Positions 16,165 to 25,368 of a stretch of 64,000 bases of DNA are shown here, one piece after another. Within the stretch, counting starts at the first letter, position 1. The number at the start of each line of letters is the position of its first letter. Location: the NCBI RefSeq assembly GCF_000331225.1, contig NZ_ANFY01000003.1:543001-607000 (forward strand). Reading direction: 5' to 3'. The notes beneath the pieces were generated by a model, which was not told the DNA's origin, did no database searches, and worked only from the letters and a program-made list of their open reading frames with translations. The translations under genes and the position numbers were made by a program. This DNA comes from Sandarakinorhabdus sp. AAP62 (GTDB lineage: Bacteria > Pseudomonadota > Alphaproteobacteria > Sphingomonadales > Sphingomonadaceae).

Positions 16165-17622
16165 ATGCGCCATCTGCTTCTTGCCGCTGCCCTGCTGGCC
16201 GCGGTGCCCGCTTCTGCGGCCGTCACCTTCGCCGGCAAGATCGAAGTGGCTGGCGATGCCACCGACTTGTCGAAGCTGGGTGTCGGCCCCAACCTCAATC
16301 GCCTCAGCTTTGGTTCGGACATGGTCTATGATCCCAGCCGGCGCGTGTTTTATGGCATCAGCGATCGCGGCCCCGGCGGCGGCACCATCGATTGGGCGCC
16401 GCGCATCGAAACCTTCAAGGTGGATACGGCGGCCAATGGCGCCATCAGCAATTTCCGCGTGGTCGATACCACGGAGTTCCGCCAGGCCAATGGCCAGGTG
16501 TTCAGCGGCCTCAACCCCAGCCGGCTGCCCGGCGGCGCCGGCGTGCTTGGCGCGGCGCTGGATTCCGAAGGCATTGTGCGCCTGCCCAATGGCAATTTCC
16601 TGGTGGCCGATGAATATGGCCCGTCGGTTTATGAAACCAACAACAGGGGCGTTTTCATCCGTGCCTTCACCCAGCCGGCCAATGTGGTGCCGCTGGCCAA
16701 TGGCAGCCCCGATTTCGCCAATGGCCGGCCCACCATCACCTCGGGCCGGCAGGACAATCGCGGCTATGAAGGCCTGACCATTTCCGGCGACGGCAAGACG
16801 GCCTGGGCCATATTGCAGGATCCGCTGGTCAACGAAGGTTCCAACAACGATGGCCGCCGCAGCCAGAATCTGCGCATCGTGCAGTTCGACGTTGCCACCG
16901 GCCAATCGACCGGCCAGTTCGCCTATCAGCTGGAAAGCATCGCCGATATCAATGCCCGCACCACGACGGATTTCACCGCGACCAATCAGGGCCGCAGCAT
17001 CGGCGTGTCGTCGATCACCTGGATCGGTGGCACCAGCTTCCTGGTGATCGAGCGGGACAATCGCGGCGAAGGGCCGGACAATCTGCTGAGCTCCAATGGC
17101 GACGTGGGCAGCAAGCGCGTCTATCTCATCGATCTGGCGGGCGCGACCGACGTTTCGGCCATCAGCTTTGCCGGCAGCAACAGCCTGCCCGGCGGTGTGA
17201 CGCCAGTGAGCAAATTGCTGTTCCTTGATGTGCAGGCCGCGCTGACGGCGGCTGGCGAAGTGTTGCCGGAAAAGTTGGAGGGCCTTGCCATCGGCCCGCG
17301 GCTGGCGGGTGGCGGCTTTGCGCTGCTGCTGGCCACCGACAATGATTTTTCGGTGACGCAGAACGGCAGCAACGAACAGTTTGATGTCTGCTTCGGCGGC
17401 GGTCTGGCCGCCACGCAGGTGGCGCTGGGCGCGGCCTGCCCCAATGGCCAGGCGCTGGTGCCGTCGCGGCTCTACAGCTTTGCCGTCACCGGGGCTGATG
17501 TTGCCCTGTTTGATGCCTCGTTGATCGGCGTGCCGGAACCGGCGAGCTGGGCCATGCTGATTGCCGGTTTTGGCCTTGTCGGTGCGGCTGCCCGCCGTCG
17601 CCGCGCCACGGTTGCGGCCTGA
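16165..17622 (+). CDS. Phytase-like esterase with PEP-CTERM sorting signal
   Basis: 485 residues. Signal peptide (MRHLLLAAALLAAVPASA), then a body matching the 'esterase-like activity of phytase' beta-propeller family: DMVYDPSRRVFYGISDRGPG, the LPNGNFLVADEYGPSVYE block, and FLVIERDNRGEGPDNL. Family members are thought to hydrolyse phosphate or other esters, though few are tested. The C terminus is an exosortase signal: PEPASW at 457-462, hydrophobic helix, RRRR. Hence an exported, probably surface-sorted hydrolase. GGGGGGAA precedes the ATG. A hairpin follows the stop. Confidence 0.88.
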   Translation: MRHLLLAAALLAAVPASAAVTFAGKIEVAGDATDLSKLGVGPNLNRLSFGSDMVYDPSRRVFYGISDRGPGGGTIDWAPRIETFKVDTAANGAISNFRVVDTTEFRQANGQVFSGLNPSRLPGGAGVLGAALDSEGIVRLPNGNFLVADEYGPSVYETNNRGVFIRAFTQPANVVPLANGSPDFANGRPTITSGRQDNRGYEGLTISGDGKTAWAILQDPLVNEGSNNDGRRSQNLRIVQFDVATGQSTGQFAYQLESIADINARTTTDFTATNQGRSIGVSSITWIGGTSFLVIERDNRGEGPDNLLSSNGDVGSKRVYLIDLAGATDVSAISFAGSNSLPGGVTPVSKLLFLDVQAALTAAGEVLPEKLEGLAIGPRLAGGGFALLLATDNDFSVTQNGSNEQFDVCFGGGLAATQVALGAACPNGQALVPSRLYSFAVTGADVALFDASLIGVPEPASWAMLIAGFGLVGAAARRRRATVAA

Positions 17623-17628
17623 ACTTTT

Positions 17629-17656
17629 CGCGGCTTCGGCATTTGCCGGAGCCGCG
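17629..17656 (+). terminator. Hairpin after the phytase-like gene
   Basis: Stem CGCGGCTTCGGC / GCCGGAGCCGCG (11 of 12 paired) with loop ATTT, 7 nt after the stop codon. There is no T run; it may separate this gene from the downstream dehydrogenase. Confidence 0.5.
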
Positions 17657-17697
17657 ACAGCCGCTATGGCATCTCCCACGCATTGAGGGAGATCGAC

Positions 17698-18567
17698 ATG
17701 CAGACCATTGGGGTGATTGGCGCAGGCCTGATGGGCAATGGCATTGCCCATGTGGCGGCGCAGGCCGGCTATCATGTGATCCTCTCGGACGTGGCGATGG
17801 AACGCTGTGAAGCGGCCAAGGCGACGATCGCGAAGAACATGGCCCGGCAGGTGAGCAAGGGCGTGCTGACGCAGGGAGAGGCCGACGCGGCACTGGCCCG
17901 GATCAGCCTCACCACCGGCAGCGCTGCTTTCGCCACGGCCGATCTGGTGATCGAGGCGGCGACTGAGAATGAAGCCATCAAGGGCCAGATCTTCGCGGGC
18001 CTGCGCGATATACTGAAGCCCGAGGCGCTGCTGGCCAGCAACACCAGCTCCATCTCCATCACCCGGCTGGCGGCGGCCACGGGGCGGGCGGATCGCTTCT
18101 GCGGGCTGCATTTCTTCAATCCGGTGCCGCTGATGGCGCTGGTGGAGATCATTCCCGGCCTCGCCACCTCTGCCGCCACCACGGCGGCCATGCAGGGCTT
18201 TGCCGCCAAGCTGGGCAAGACGGCGATCCTGGCCGGTGACGCGCCGGCCTTCATCGTCAACCGCGTGCTCTGCCCGATGCTCAACGAAGCCATTTTCGCG
18301 CTGGGGGATGGCGTTGGCAGCGTGGTGGATATCGATACCGGCCTGAAACTGGGCGCCAACCATCCGATGGGGCCACTGACGCTGGCGGATTTCGTCGGGC
18401 TCGATACGCTGCTCAGCATCATGAAGGTGATGCAGGATGGCACCGGCGATCCGAAATATCGCCCGGCGCCGCTGCTGGTTCGCTATGTCGAAGCTGGCTG
18501 GTATGGCCGCAAATCCGGGCGCGGTTTTTATGACTACACGGGCGCGGAGCCCGTGCCGACCCGGTGA
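17698..18567 (+). CDS. 3-hydroxyacyl-CoA (3-hydroxybutyryl-CoA) dehydrogenase
   Basis: 289 residues, the length of single-domain-pair 3-hydroxybutyryl-CoA dehydrogenases. NAD-binding GAGLMG at 8-13; catalytic His138 in HFFNPVPLM; AFIVNRVLCPMLNEA and the C-terminal domain with LGANHPMGPLTLADFVGLD. Oxidises 3-hydroxyacyl-CoA in beta-oxidation or short-chain (butanoate, aromatic-degradation) pathways. GGGAGA precedes ATG 17698. Its last codons overlap the next gene by GTGA. Confidence 0.92.
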   Translation: MQTIGVIGAGLMGNGIAHVAAQAGYHVILSDVAMERCEAAKATIAKNMARQVSKGVLTQGEADAALARISLTTGSAAFATADLVIEAATENEAIKGQIFAGLRDILKPEALLASNTSSISITRLAAATGRADRFCGLHFFNPVPLMALVEIIPGLATSAATTAAMQGFAAKLGKTAILAGDAPAFIVNRVLCPMLNEAIFALGDGVGSVVDIDTGLKLGANHPMGPLTLADFVGLDTLLSIMKVMQDGTGDPKYRPAPLLVRYVEAGWYGRKSGRGFYDYTGAEPVPTR

Positions 18568-19028
18568 AGCTGACCTTCACCAAGGGCGCCGGCAAATATG
18601 ACCGGCTGGACATCGTTGCCGGCGATGGCCCGCGCGCAGCCATCGATTGCCCGAAGCAGGGCATCATCCCGCACGATATGGTGCATTGGGCGGTGGAAGC
18701 CGAGGTTGCTGCGGCGGGCTTCCTGCGCCTGATTGCGCGTGGCGGCGACAGCGGGCAGCGTGCGGCCTTGGGCATATCTTCGGCCGAAAGTGTCGAGCGG
18801 CTGGTCGAGATGTTCCAGGGCGAGGGCTGGAGCCAAACGGTGCTTCCCGATGACGCGTTCATCGCCCTCTATGCCGTTACCTGCGAGGACAGAGGCGACA
18901 CGCCGTTGCCGATCACCGGCGCACTGCTCACCGCCATCCGGTCGCGCATGGCCGAAGTGAGCGCGCAGTGGGCGGCGGTGTCGGTGGGCGGAAAGATGGT
19001 GCTGGAATTGCCCGCACATCCCCAATAA
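18564..19028 (+). CDS. Unknown protein coupled to 3-hydroxyacyl-CoA dehydrogenase
   Basis: 154 residues, probable GTG start overlapping the upstream TGA. No membrane segment or signal peptide. The protein has a plain mixed alpha/beta composition; I notice the segments [21 protein letters not shown] and [23 protein letters not shown] but no known family. The 4-nt overlap means it is translated with the dehydrogenase; the 10-nt gap to argB may place all three on one transcript. Confidence 0.65.
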   Translation: MKLTFTKGAGKYDRLDIVAGDGPRAAIDCPKQGIIPHDMVHWAVEAEVAAAGFLRLIARGGDSGQRAALGISSAESVERLVEMFQGEGWSQTVLPDDAFIALYAVTCEDRGDTPLPITGALLTAIRSRMAEVSAQWAAVSVGGKMVLELPAHPQ

Positions 19029-19038
19029 GGCGGATTTC

Positions 19039-19941
19039 ATGAGCGCACACGCCCCCCACCCCGACATGCTGGCCAAGACGGAAACGCTGATCGAGGCACT
19101 GCCCTATCTGCAGCGCTATGCCGGCAAGACCTTCGTGGTGAAATATGGTGGCCACGCCATGGGCGATGCCGAACGGGCGCGCGATTTTGCCGAGGATATC
19201 GTGCTGCTGAAGGCGGTGGGCATCAATCCCGTGGTGGTGCACGGCGGCGGGCCGCAGATCGGTTCGCTGCTGAAACGGCTGGGCATCGAAAGCCGCTTTG
19301 TCGATGGCCTGCGCGTGACCGATGCCGCCACGGCGGAAGTGGCGGAAATGGTGCTGGCCGGCAGCATCAACAAGGAAATCGTCGCCCATATCGCCCAGGC
19401 TGGCGGCAAGGCGGTGGGCATCAGCGGCAAGGACGCGCGCCTGGTGACCGCCACCAAGGTGGAACGCACCACCAAGGATCCGGATAGCCTGATCGAGCAG
19501 GTGGTCGATCTGGGCTTCGTGGGTGAGCCGGCCAGCGTTGACCGCAGCATCATCGACACGCTGACCGCCGCCGGCATCGTGCCGGTGATCGCGCCGGTGG
19601 CAGTGGGTGCCGATGGCCACACCTACAATATCAACGCCGATACGATGGCCGGCGCCATTGCCGGCGCGCTGAACGCCGCCCGCCTGTTCCTGCTGACCGA
19701 TGTGGCCGGTGTGCTGGGCAAGGATGGCACGCTGATGACCGATCTCACCCCGGCAGCCATCGCCGGACTGATCGCCGATGGCACCATCACCGGCGGCATG
19801 ATCCCAAAGTTGGAAACCTGCGTTGACGCGGTGGCCGCCGGCGTGGATGCCGCCGTCATCCTGGATGGCCGGGTGCCGCACGCATTGCTGCTGGAGATCT
19901 TCACGCGCAAGGGTGCGGGCACGCTTGTTCGGGCCGGCTGA
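19039..19941 (+). CDS. argB: Acetylglutamate kinase
   Basis: 300 residues of the amino-acid-kinase fold. Phosphorylates N-acetyl-L-glutamate, the second step of arginine synthesis. Key blocks: [10 protein letters not shown] (Lys35 region), [48 protein letters not shown], and [14 protein letters not shown] of the arginine-sensitive class. AAGGCGG precedes the ATG. Complete and of normal length. Confidence 0.95.
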   Translation: MSAHAPHPDMLAKTETLIEALPYLQRYAGKTFVVKYGGHAMGDAERARDFAEDIVLLKAVGINPVVVHGGGPQIGSLLKRLGIESRFVDGLRVTDAATAEVAEMVLAGSINKEIVAHIAQAGGKAVGISGKDARLVTATKVERTTKDPDSLIEQVVDLGFVGEPASVDRSIIDTLTAAGIVPVIAPVAVGADGHTYNINADTMAGAIAGALNAARLFLLTDVAGVLGKDGTLMTDLTPAAIAGLIADGTITGGMIPKLETCVDAVAAGVDAAVILDGRVPHALLLEIFTRKGAGTLVRAG

Positions 19942-20133
19942 GCCGGCAGCTGCGCACCGTGCCGGTGGCCTGAGATATTCCGTCTGGACCGGGGGAATCC
20001 GGTGCTTGCAGCACCAGCATGCACTTGCGTGTCACATGGCCAGCGGCGGCGGGGCGGCCACATTGTGCAAGCCGGGGCTGGCTGGTAGGCTTGGCCCGAA
20101 AATGCAGCAAGACGCGCATTTCGGGGGCTGGAC

Positions 20134-22143
20134 ATGAACATGTTGACGGAGAAGCGGCGCACGATCACCCGGGGCGCGATGGTGGCAATGGCGTTGGCAA
20201 TGGCCATCCCGTCCCTGGCGCAGGAGCGGCGTTTTTCAGCCGACGATCTGCCCAGGCTGGTGCGCATCGGCGATCCGCAATTGTCGCCCGATGGCAAGGC
20301 GGTGCTGAGCGTGATTGCCCGCGCCAATCTGAAGGATAATCGCTGGGAAGGCGAACTGACGCTGATCGATGTCGCCACCAAGGCCAGCCGCGTGCTGACC
20401 CAGGGCCGCCAGGGCGTGAGCAGCGCGCGCTGGTCGCCCGATGGCCGCAGCATCGCCTTTCTGGCCCAGGATGCCGGCGGCAAGGCGCAAGTGCATATCC
20501 TGTCGATGGACGGCGGTGATGCGCGGGTGTTGACGGCAGCCAAGACCGGTGTGACCCATCTCGCCTGGCGCCCCGATGGCGCGGCACTGGCCTTCGCGGC
20601 CGCCGATGAGGAACCGGAAAAATTCGGCGAAGCCCGTTTTGAAGACGCGTTCGAAGTGGGCAATCACAGCTACCTCGACCGGGCAGCGCGCAAGCCCATC
20701 CATATCTGGACGGTCGCCGTGGCTGACGGTGCCACGCGGCGGCTGACCAGTGGGCCGCGATCGCTGCCGCTGGGTCTGCCGCCCACCGGCGCGCCTTCGC
20801 AGCTGAACTGGACGCCCGATGGCACCGCCATCATCACGGTGCAGGCCGATACGCCGGCCACTGGCGATGCCGACAGCAGCCGCCTGATCCGGGTGGAGGT
20901 GGCGACCGGCAGCGTACAGCCGCTGCTGCCCACACCAACCAGCGTGCGCGTGCCGGTGCTGTCGCCCGATGGCCGCAGCCTTGCCTATGGCACGGCGCGC
21001 GATGGCGTGCCGGCACACCAGTCGCGGGTGATGATTGCGCCCGTCGCCGGCGGCCCGCCGCGCGATGCCGCGCCGAATCTGGATGTCGCGGTGGAGCTTG
21101 TCGGCTGGCTGGCTGACAGCCAGACCGTGCTGCTGAGCGGTACCGATGGCACCCGGTCCGGCCTGTGGCTGGCCCGGGACGGCAAGGCGACAAGGCTGGA
21201 TCTGGGCGATCTTGATCCGGCCAGTGTGGATATCGGCAGCACCGGGGCGATCGCGTTCACGGCGTCGTCGCCCACCCGTCCGCCCGAATTGTTCGTGCTG
21301 CCCGCCCCCGGTGACAAACCGGCAGCGCTGACCAATCTGCAGACGGCCACCGATGGCATGACGCTGGGCCGCCAGGAAACGCTGACGTGGAAAAGCGAAG
21401 GCTATACCGCCGATGGCGTCATCACCTATCCGCCTGACTACAAGCCCGGCGAGAAGCGGCCGCTGGTGCTCTATATCCACGGCGGGCCCGTGTCGGCGTC
21501 GAAGCACACGTTCACCACCTCGTCGCAGATCCTCGCGGCGCAGGGCTGGATCGTGCTGGAACCCAATTATCGCGGCAGCAACAATCGGGGTTACAGGTTC
21601 CAGCAGGCGATCATTCGCGATGCCACCGCCGGGCCAGGCCGCGATATCATGGCCGGCGTTGCCGAACTGAAACGGCGCGGCCTGATCGATGAGACGCGCA
21701 TGGCCGTGACCGGCTGGTCGTACGGTGGGATGATGACCAGCTGGCTGATCGGCGCCTATCCGCAGGCGTGGAAGGCCGCGGTGGCCGGCGCACCCGTCAC
21801 CGATATCCTCGATCAATATTCCACCGCCGACAGCAACCGGCAGCGCGCCGCACAATATGGCCCGTCCCCGTTCGTGGGCGACAATATGGCCAGCTACAGC
21901 CGCCAGTCGCCGATCTTCCAGGCGTGGAAGGCGCGGGCGCCGACGCTGATCATGGCCGATGTCGGCGACTGGCGGGTGACGATCCCGCAGGCCTACAAAC
22001 TGTATCGCGCCCTGTCGGACAACAAGGTGGAGGTGAAGTTCGTCGCCTTTCCGGTGCCGGGCCACAGCCCGGCCGATCCGATCCGTGGCCGTGACGTGTG
22101 GCGGCGCTGGGTGGATTGGCTGAAGCCGCGGCTGGCCCCGTAA
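20134..22143 (+). CDS. Exported S9 family peptidase (prolyl oligopeptidase type)
   Basis: 669 residues. An N-terminal signal segment (about residues 13-29, ending SLAQ), a TolB/WD-like beta-propeller with several SPDG repeats, and a C-terminal alpha/beta-hydrolase peptidase domain from about 420. Catalytic Ser529 in GWSYGGMMTS, Asp612 in GDWRV and His644 in GHSPADP. Family members release dipeptides or cleave after proline or Ala. Export points to peptide scavenging. It stands alone, 10 nt from the convergent tolC-like gene. Confidence 0.9.
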   Translation: MNMLTEKRRTITRGAMVAMALAMAIPSLAQERRFSADDLPRLVRIGDPQLSPDGKAVLSVIARANLKDNRWEGELTLIDVATKASRVLTQGRQGVSSARWSPDGRSIAFLAQDAGGKAQVHILSMDGGDARVLTAAKTGVTHLAWRPDGAALAFAAADEEPEKFGEARFEDAFEVGNHSYLDRAARKPIHIWTVAVADGATRRLTSGPRSLPLGLPPTGAPSQLNWTPDGTAIITVQADTPATGDADSSRLIRVEVATGSVQPLLPTPTSVRVPVLSPDGRSLAYGTARDGVPAHQSRVMIAPVAGGPPRDAAPNLDVAVELVGWLADSQTVLLSGTDGTRSGLWLARDGKATRLDLGDLDPASVDIGSTGAIAFTASSPTRPPELFVLPAPGDKPAALTNLQTATDGMTLGRQETLTWKSEGYTADGVITYPPDYKPGEKRPLVLYIHGGPVSASKHTFTTSSQILAAQGWIVLEPNYRGSNNRGYRFQQAIIRDATAGPGRDIMAGVAELKRRGLIDETRMAVTGWSYGGMMTSWLIGAYPQAWKAAVAGAPVTDILDQYSTADSNRQRAAQYGPSPFVGDNMASYSRQSPIFQAWKARAPTLIMADVGDWRVTIPQAYKLYRALSDNKVEVKFVAFPVPGHSPADPIRGRDVWRRWVDWLKPRLAP

Positions 22144-22153
22144 GGCCCGGCGC

Positions 22154-23662
22154 TTACTGCGGCGCGGCTGCCGACGTGTCCTGATCGCCCACGGTGAGGG
22201 CCGCTTCCTGCGCCGGTGTCGTCACCGTGCGGGTGGAGCGGATCATCGGCGCATCGCGGCCGGTCCAATCGAGGAACTGGCCCTTGGCTCGGCGATAATT
22301 GTCCTTGGGATTGTAGAGCGTGATGCCCTGCAGATCGAGATCGCGCGCTTCGGCATTGCCCATGGCAGCAAGCAGGGTGAAGCCGGCAACATAGGCATTG
22401 CGTCGTGCCGTGGCGAGCTGCACGCGGCTGTTGATCAGTTCCTGTTCGGCATTCAGCACTTCGATGATGGTGCGGTTGCCGACGCCATTTTCGGCGCGCA
22501 CGCCTTCAAGGGAGAGGCTGTTGGCGGCAATTGCGGCTTCGGCGGACTTGATCACATCAAGGCTGGCGCGCCAGCTGGCGAAGGCGGCACGCACCTGCTG
22601 GATCACGGCGCGTTCGGTGCCGATCTGGTTTTCCATCGCGGCGGTGCGGCGCGCCTGGCTCTGGCGGATCTGCGCCGAAGGCCGGCCGCCCTGGTAAAGC
22701 GGCAGCGCCAGACGCCCGCCGATCACGGCAGATGTTTGCGATGATGGCTGCGCCGGGAAGCCGGGCGGCACGATGGCGCCGCCGAAATTGTCGTTGCGGT
22801 TGACGGTGCCAAAGCCGCTCAATGTCGGCAGCCGTCCTGCGCGGGCGGCCTTCACGTCAAAACCAGACGCTTCGCTGTTCCTGGTCGCAGCGGCGATATC
22901 GGGATTTTCCTTGATGGCAATTTCCACCGCCTCGGCCACATCGGCGGGCAGGCCCGGCAGCGGCGGCGGCGACGACAGATCGGCCGGCACATCACCCACC
23001 TGCTGGATATAGCGTTCCTTGGAACCGATCAGATTGGCCTCGGCGTTGCGCAGATCGGCCTTGGCCTGGCTCAGGCGCGCTTCCGATTGGGCGACGTCGG
23101 TACGGGTCAGATCACCCACTTCAAACCGATCCTGCGTGGCACGCAGGTTCACTTCCAGATTCTTCACGTTGTTGCGGTTGAGTTCGACGATCTGGGTATC
23201 GCGCAGCACATCATTGTAGGCGGCGACGACCTGGCTGAACACGCTGGCTTCGGTCGCGCGCAGCGTTTCCTCGCCGGCGGCAACACGGGCATCGGCGGCC
23301 TTGATGCCGTTCTTCACCAGACCGCCCTGATAGATCGGCACGGTGAGCTGGCCCTGGGTCTGCATGGATCGCGGGATGATGATGAACTGGCCGCCGGGGA
23401 TCAGCACGTTTTCGTTGAAGGTGGAATTGATCTGGGCCGACGGCAGGCCGGCGGCGCGCTGGATCGGCACATTCTCATCGGTCGCCATCTGGTTGGCGCG
23501 GGCGGCGTTCAGCGTCGGGTTGGTCTGATAGGCCTTGGCCAGCGCCCCCTGCAGCGTTTCGGCCGATACCGGCGACAGGCCGAGCAGCGACGCGCCCAGC
23601 AGGGCGGCGACCAGCGGGCGGGACGGGCGACGGCAGGGAACCCCCGGGCCAGACGTCTGCAT
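22154..23662 (-). CDS. TolC family outer-membrane efflux channel
   Basis: 502 residues. Signal region near residues 15-35 (ending PVSA), then the two tandem outer-membrane-efflux repeats (about 37-240 and 260-460) with long heptad-rich helices such as RAAGLPSAQINSTFNE and ALPLYQGGRPSAQIRQSQA. The TYVxGRxTxxVLNAEQ-like element appears as GVGNRTIIEVLNAEQELINS. It forms the exit duct for type I secretion or RND efflux; no inner-membrane partner adjoins, so the partner is unknown. AAGGA lies 9 nt before the ATG. The 134-bp upstream gap is its promoter region. Confidence 0.92.
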   Translation of the reverse strand: MQTSGPGVPCRRPSRPLVAALLGASLLGLSPVSAETLQGALAKAYQTNPTLNAARANQMATDENVPIQRAAGLPSAQINSTFNENVLIPGGQFIIIPRSMQTQGQLTVPIYQGGLVKNGIKAADARVAAGEETLRATEASVFSQVVAAYNDVLRDTQIVELNRNNVKNLEVNLRATQDRFEVGDLTRTDVAQSEARLSQAKADLRNAEANLIGSKERYIQQVGDVPADLSSPPPLPGLPADVAEAVEIAIKENPDIAAATRNSEASGFDVKAARAGRLPTLSGFGTVNRNDNFGGAIVPPGFPAQPSSQTSAVIGGRLALPLYQGGRPSAQIRQSQARRTAAMENQIGTERAVIQQVRAAFASWRASLDVIKSAEAAIAANSLSLEGVRAENGVGNRTIIEVLNAEQELINSRVQLATARRNAYVAGFTLLAAMGNAEARDLDLQGITLYNPKDNYRRAKGQFLDWTGRDAPMIRSTRTVTTPAQEAALTVGDQDTSAAAPQ

Positions 23663-23796
23663 TCACTTCATTCCTTCAATATGGTGCGCCCGCAGACGCG
23701 CCAACGCCCTCTCAGAGGTGCCATATAGAGACAAGACAGCCGCTGGCCAAGGGCAGTTGCGCGTTAATTTGAGCAGCGACCAAATTTGTCAGCATG

Positions 23797-24681
23797 TCAT
23801 GGTGTCACGGCCATCAGATAGGCGGCGATGGCGGCGCGATCCTGATCGGACAGTTCGGCCATGTTGGCCTGTACCTCCACCATCGAGCCGCCCACACTGT
23901 CATAATCGGGCGTGAAGCCGGTTTTCAGATAGTCGGCGATCTCGGACGCACTCCATTTCAGCTGGGTCGGCGTGAGGCCGGGCACCTTGCCTTTCCCTTC
24001 CGCATCGGGGCCACCGTGCAGCCAGCGGGCGCGATCAGGCCCGCCAAAGCCATCGCGCGGCGTGTGGCATTCGCTGCAGTGGCCGGGGCCTTCCACCAGA
24101 TACTGGCCGGCGCGGGCCGCGGCGGGCGCGCTGGCCGGCAGCGTCACCACCGGCGCCGCATCGAGATAGAGATGCTTCCACAGGCCGATGCCGCGCCGGA
24201 TATTGTACGGAAAGGCGATGGCGCCCGGTGCCGGCTGGCCGGCCACGGCGGGCAGCGTCTTCAGAAAGGCGAACAGGTCGGCAATGTCGCCGGGCGTCAT
24301 CCGGGCATAGCTGGTGTAGGGGAAGGCCGGATAATAATGCCGGCCATCCGGGCTGACGCCGCGGCGCATGGCATTGTCGAAATCAGCCAGGCTCCAGCCG
24401 CCGATGCCATCGGCCCCCGGCGAGATATTGGGCGGCTGGAAATCGCCGAACGGCGTTGCCAGCACCGCGCCGCCGCCCAGTTTCAGCCGGTCATCACCCT
24501 TGGCGCCCTTGGCCGCGTGGCAGGAGGCGCACCCGCCAACATGAAAGATGCGCGCGCCACGCAGCGCATCGCCCGGGCCTTGAGCGACGGCATTTTCATC
24601 AAGCCGAACCGGCGCGGTCAACAGCCAGCCGGCCGCCGCAGCAACGGCAGCCAGCCCGGCCAGACCCGCCAACAGCCGCAT
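23797..24681 (-). CDS. Di-heme cytochrome c
   Basis: 294 residues with an N-terminal membrane or signal segment (residues 2-22) and two c-type heme sites, CASCH at 51-55 and CSECH at 202-206, each in its own cytochrome c domain. The layout (NISPGADGIGGWSLADFDNAM, FPYTSYARMTPGDIADLF) resembles the cytochrome subunit of membrane-bound alcohol/aldehyde/gluconate dehydrogenase complexes or of thiosulfate-type di-heme proteins. No dehydrogenase subunit is adjacent. Directly follows the cytochrome c' gene by one base, so the two form an operon. Periplasmic electron carrier; partners unknown. Confidence 0.88.
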   Translation of the reverse strand: MRLLAGLAGLAAVAAAAGWLLTAPVRLDENAVAQGPGDALRGARIFHVGGCASCHAAKGAKGDDRLKLGGGAVLATPFGDFQPPNISPGADGIGGWSLADFDNAMRRGVSPDGRHYYPAFPYTSYARMTPGDIADLFAFLKTLPAVAGQPAPGAIAFPYNIRRGIGLWKHLYLDAAPVVTLPASAPAAARAGQYLVEGPGHCSECHTPRDGFGGPDRARWLHGGPDAEGKGKVPGLTPTQLKWSASEIADYLKTGFTPDYDSVGGSMVEVQANMAELSDQDRAAIAAYLMAVTP

Positions 24682-24682
24682 C

Positions 24683-25123
24683 TCAACCCTTCTTGATGCG
24701 GAAGCCTTCGTGGCAGCTCTTGCAGTTGGCGGTGACCATGCCGAACGCCTTGCCAAAGCTGGCAGCGTCGCCGGGCTTCAGGGCAACGGCTGCCACCGTG
24801 TCCTTCTGGAACTTGTCGGTGGCGATCTTCCAGTCGGCCGGCATTGCCCAGATCGCCGAGGAAGCCTCGGTCTCGCCGCCCGTCTTGCTGTTGGCCGGGA
24901 AATGCGCCGGGAAGGCCTTGGCGGCGGCGGCATAGTTGGCAAGGATCTTGTTGGCAGCAGCAGCATCGAACGGCACGGCGCCCTTCAGCATGTCGGCGGC
25001 CATCTTGGTGTCGCGGCCATTGCCCTTCATGATCGCCTTGCGATCCTCGATCGGGCCGGCAAACGCGGCGCTCGGCAGGATCACGGCAGTGGCCAGAACG
25101 GCAGCAAAAACGGCACGCATCAT
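24683..25123 (-). CDS. Cytochrome c' / c556-type protein
   Basis: About 146 residues: a signal peptide (MMRAVFAAVLATAVILPSAA, cleavage near AFA) and a four-helix-bundle cytochrome c' fold with its single heme motif CKSCH at 134-138 near the C terminus. RKAIMKGNG at the mature N terminus matches the family. Such proteins bind NO or CO or pass electrons in the periplasm. Four closely spaced ATGs exist at the 5' end; the one chosen has best spacing from GGGGAGA. First gene of a two-gene cytochrome operon. Confidence 0.88.
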   Translation of the reverse strand: MMRAVFAAVLATAVILPSAAFAGPIEDRKAIMKGNGRDTKMAADMLKGAVPFDAAAANKILANYAAAAKAFPAHFPANSKTGGETEASSAIWAMPADWKIATDKFQKDTVAAVALKPGDAASFGKAFGMVTANCKSCHEGFRIKKG

Positions 25124-25216
25124 CATCGGTCTCCCCATTTCAAGCCACTACGGCTGAACGCTCCCATATCCCCTGCTGCCCGCCAACGCCAATGGCCCAA
25201 TTGGCGCAGGGGAAAT

Positions 25217-25365
25217 CACCTCTCCCCGCCGGGGAGAGGTCGACTCGCGCGCAGCGCGGCGGGAGAGGGGTCGGATCGGGATGGAAAACCGTTGCCGGGT
25301 GCGCCACCCCTCTCCCGGGCCTCGCTTCGCTCGTCTCTCGACCTCTCCCCGGCGGGGAGAGGTGA
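25217..25365. repeat. Composite palindromic repeat (CTCTCCCC type)
   Basis: Between the cytochrome operon and thrS. Outer hairpins ACCTCTCCCC / GGGGAGAGGT at 25218-25240 and 25341-25363, plus an inner inverted pair (GGGAGAGGGGT near 25260, ACCCCTCTCCC near 25316). The ends are inverted copies of each other. A single hairpin of the same sequence lies at 49988-50014. I see no gene in this 245-bp gap. Such elements are common between genes in sphingomonads (my recollection). Confidence 0.75.
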
Positions 25366-25368
25366 GGG

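Noticed and set aside
16129-18363. A 744-codon open frame antisense to the phytase-like and dehydrogenase genes
   Set aside because: Same GC-driven shadow effect; both opposite genes are complete and recognisable.
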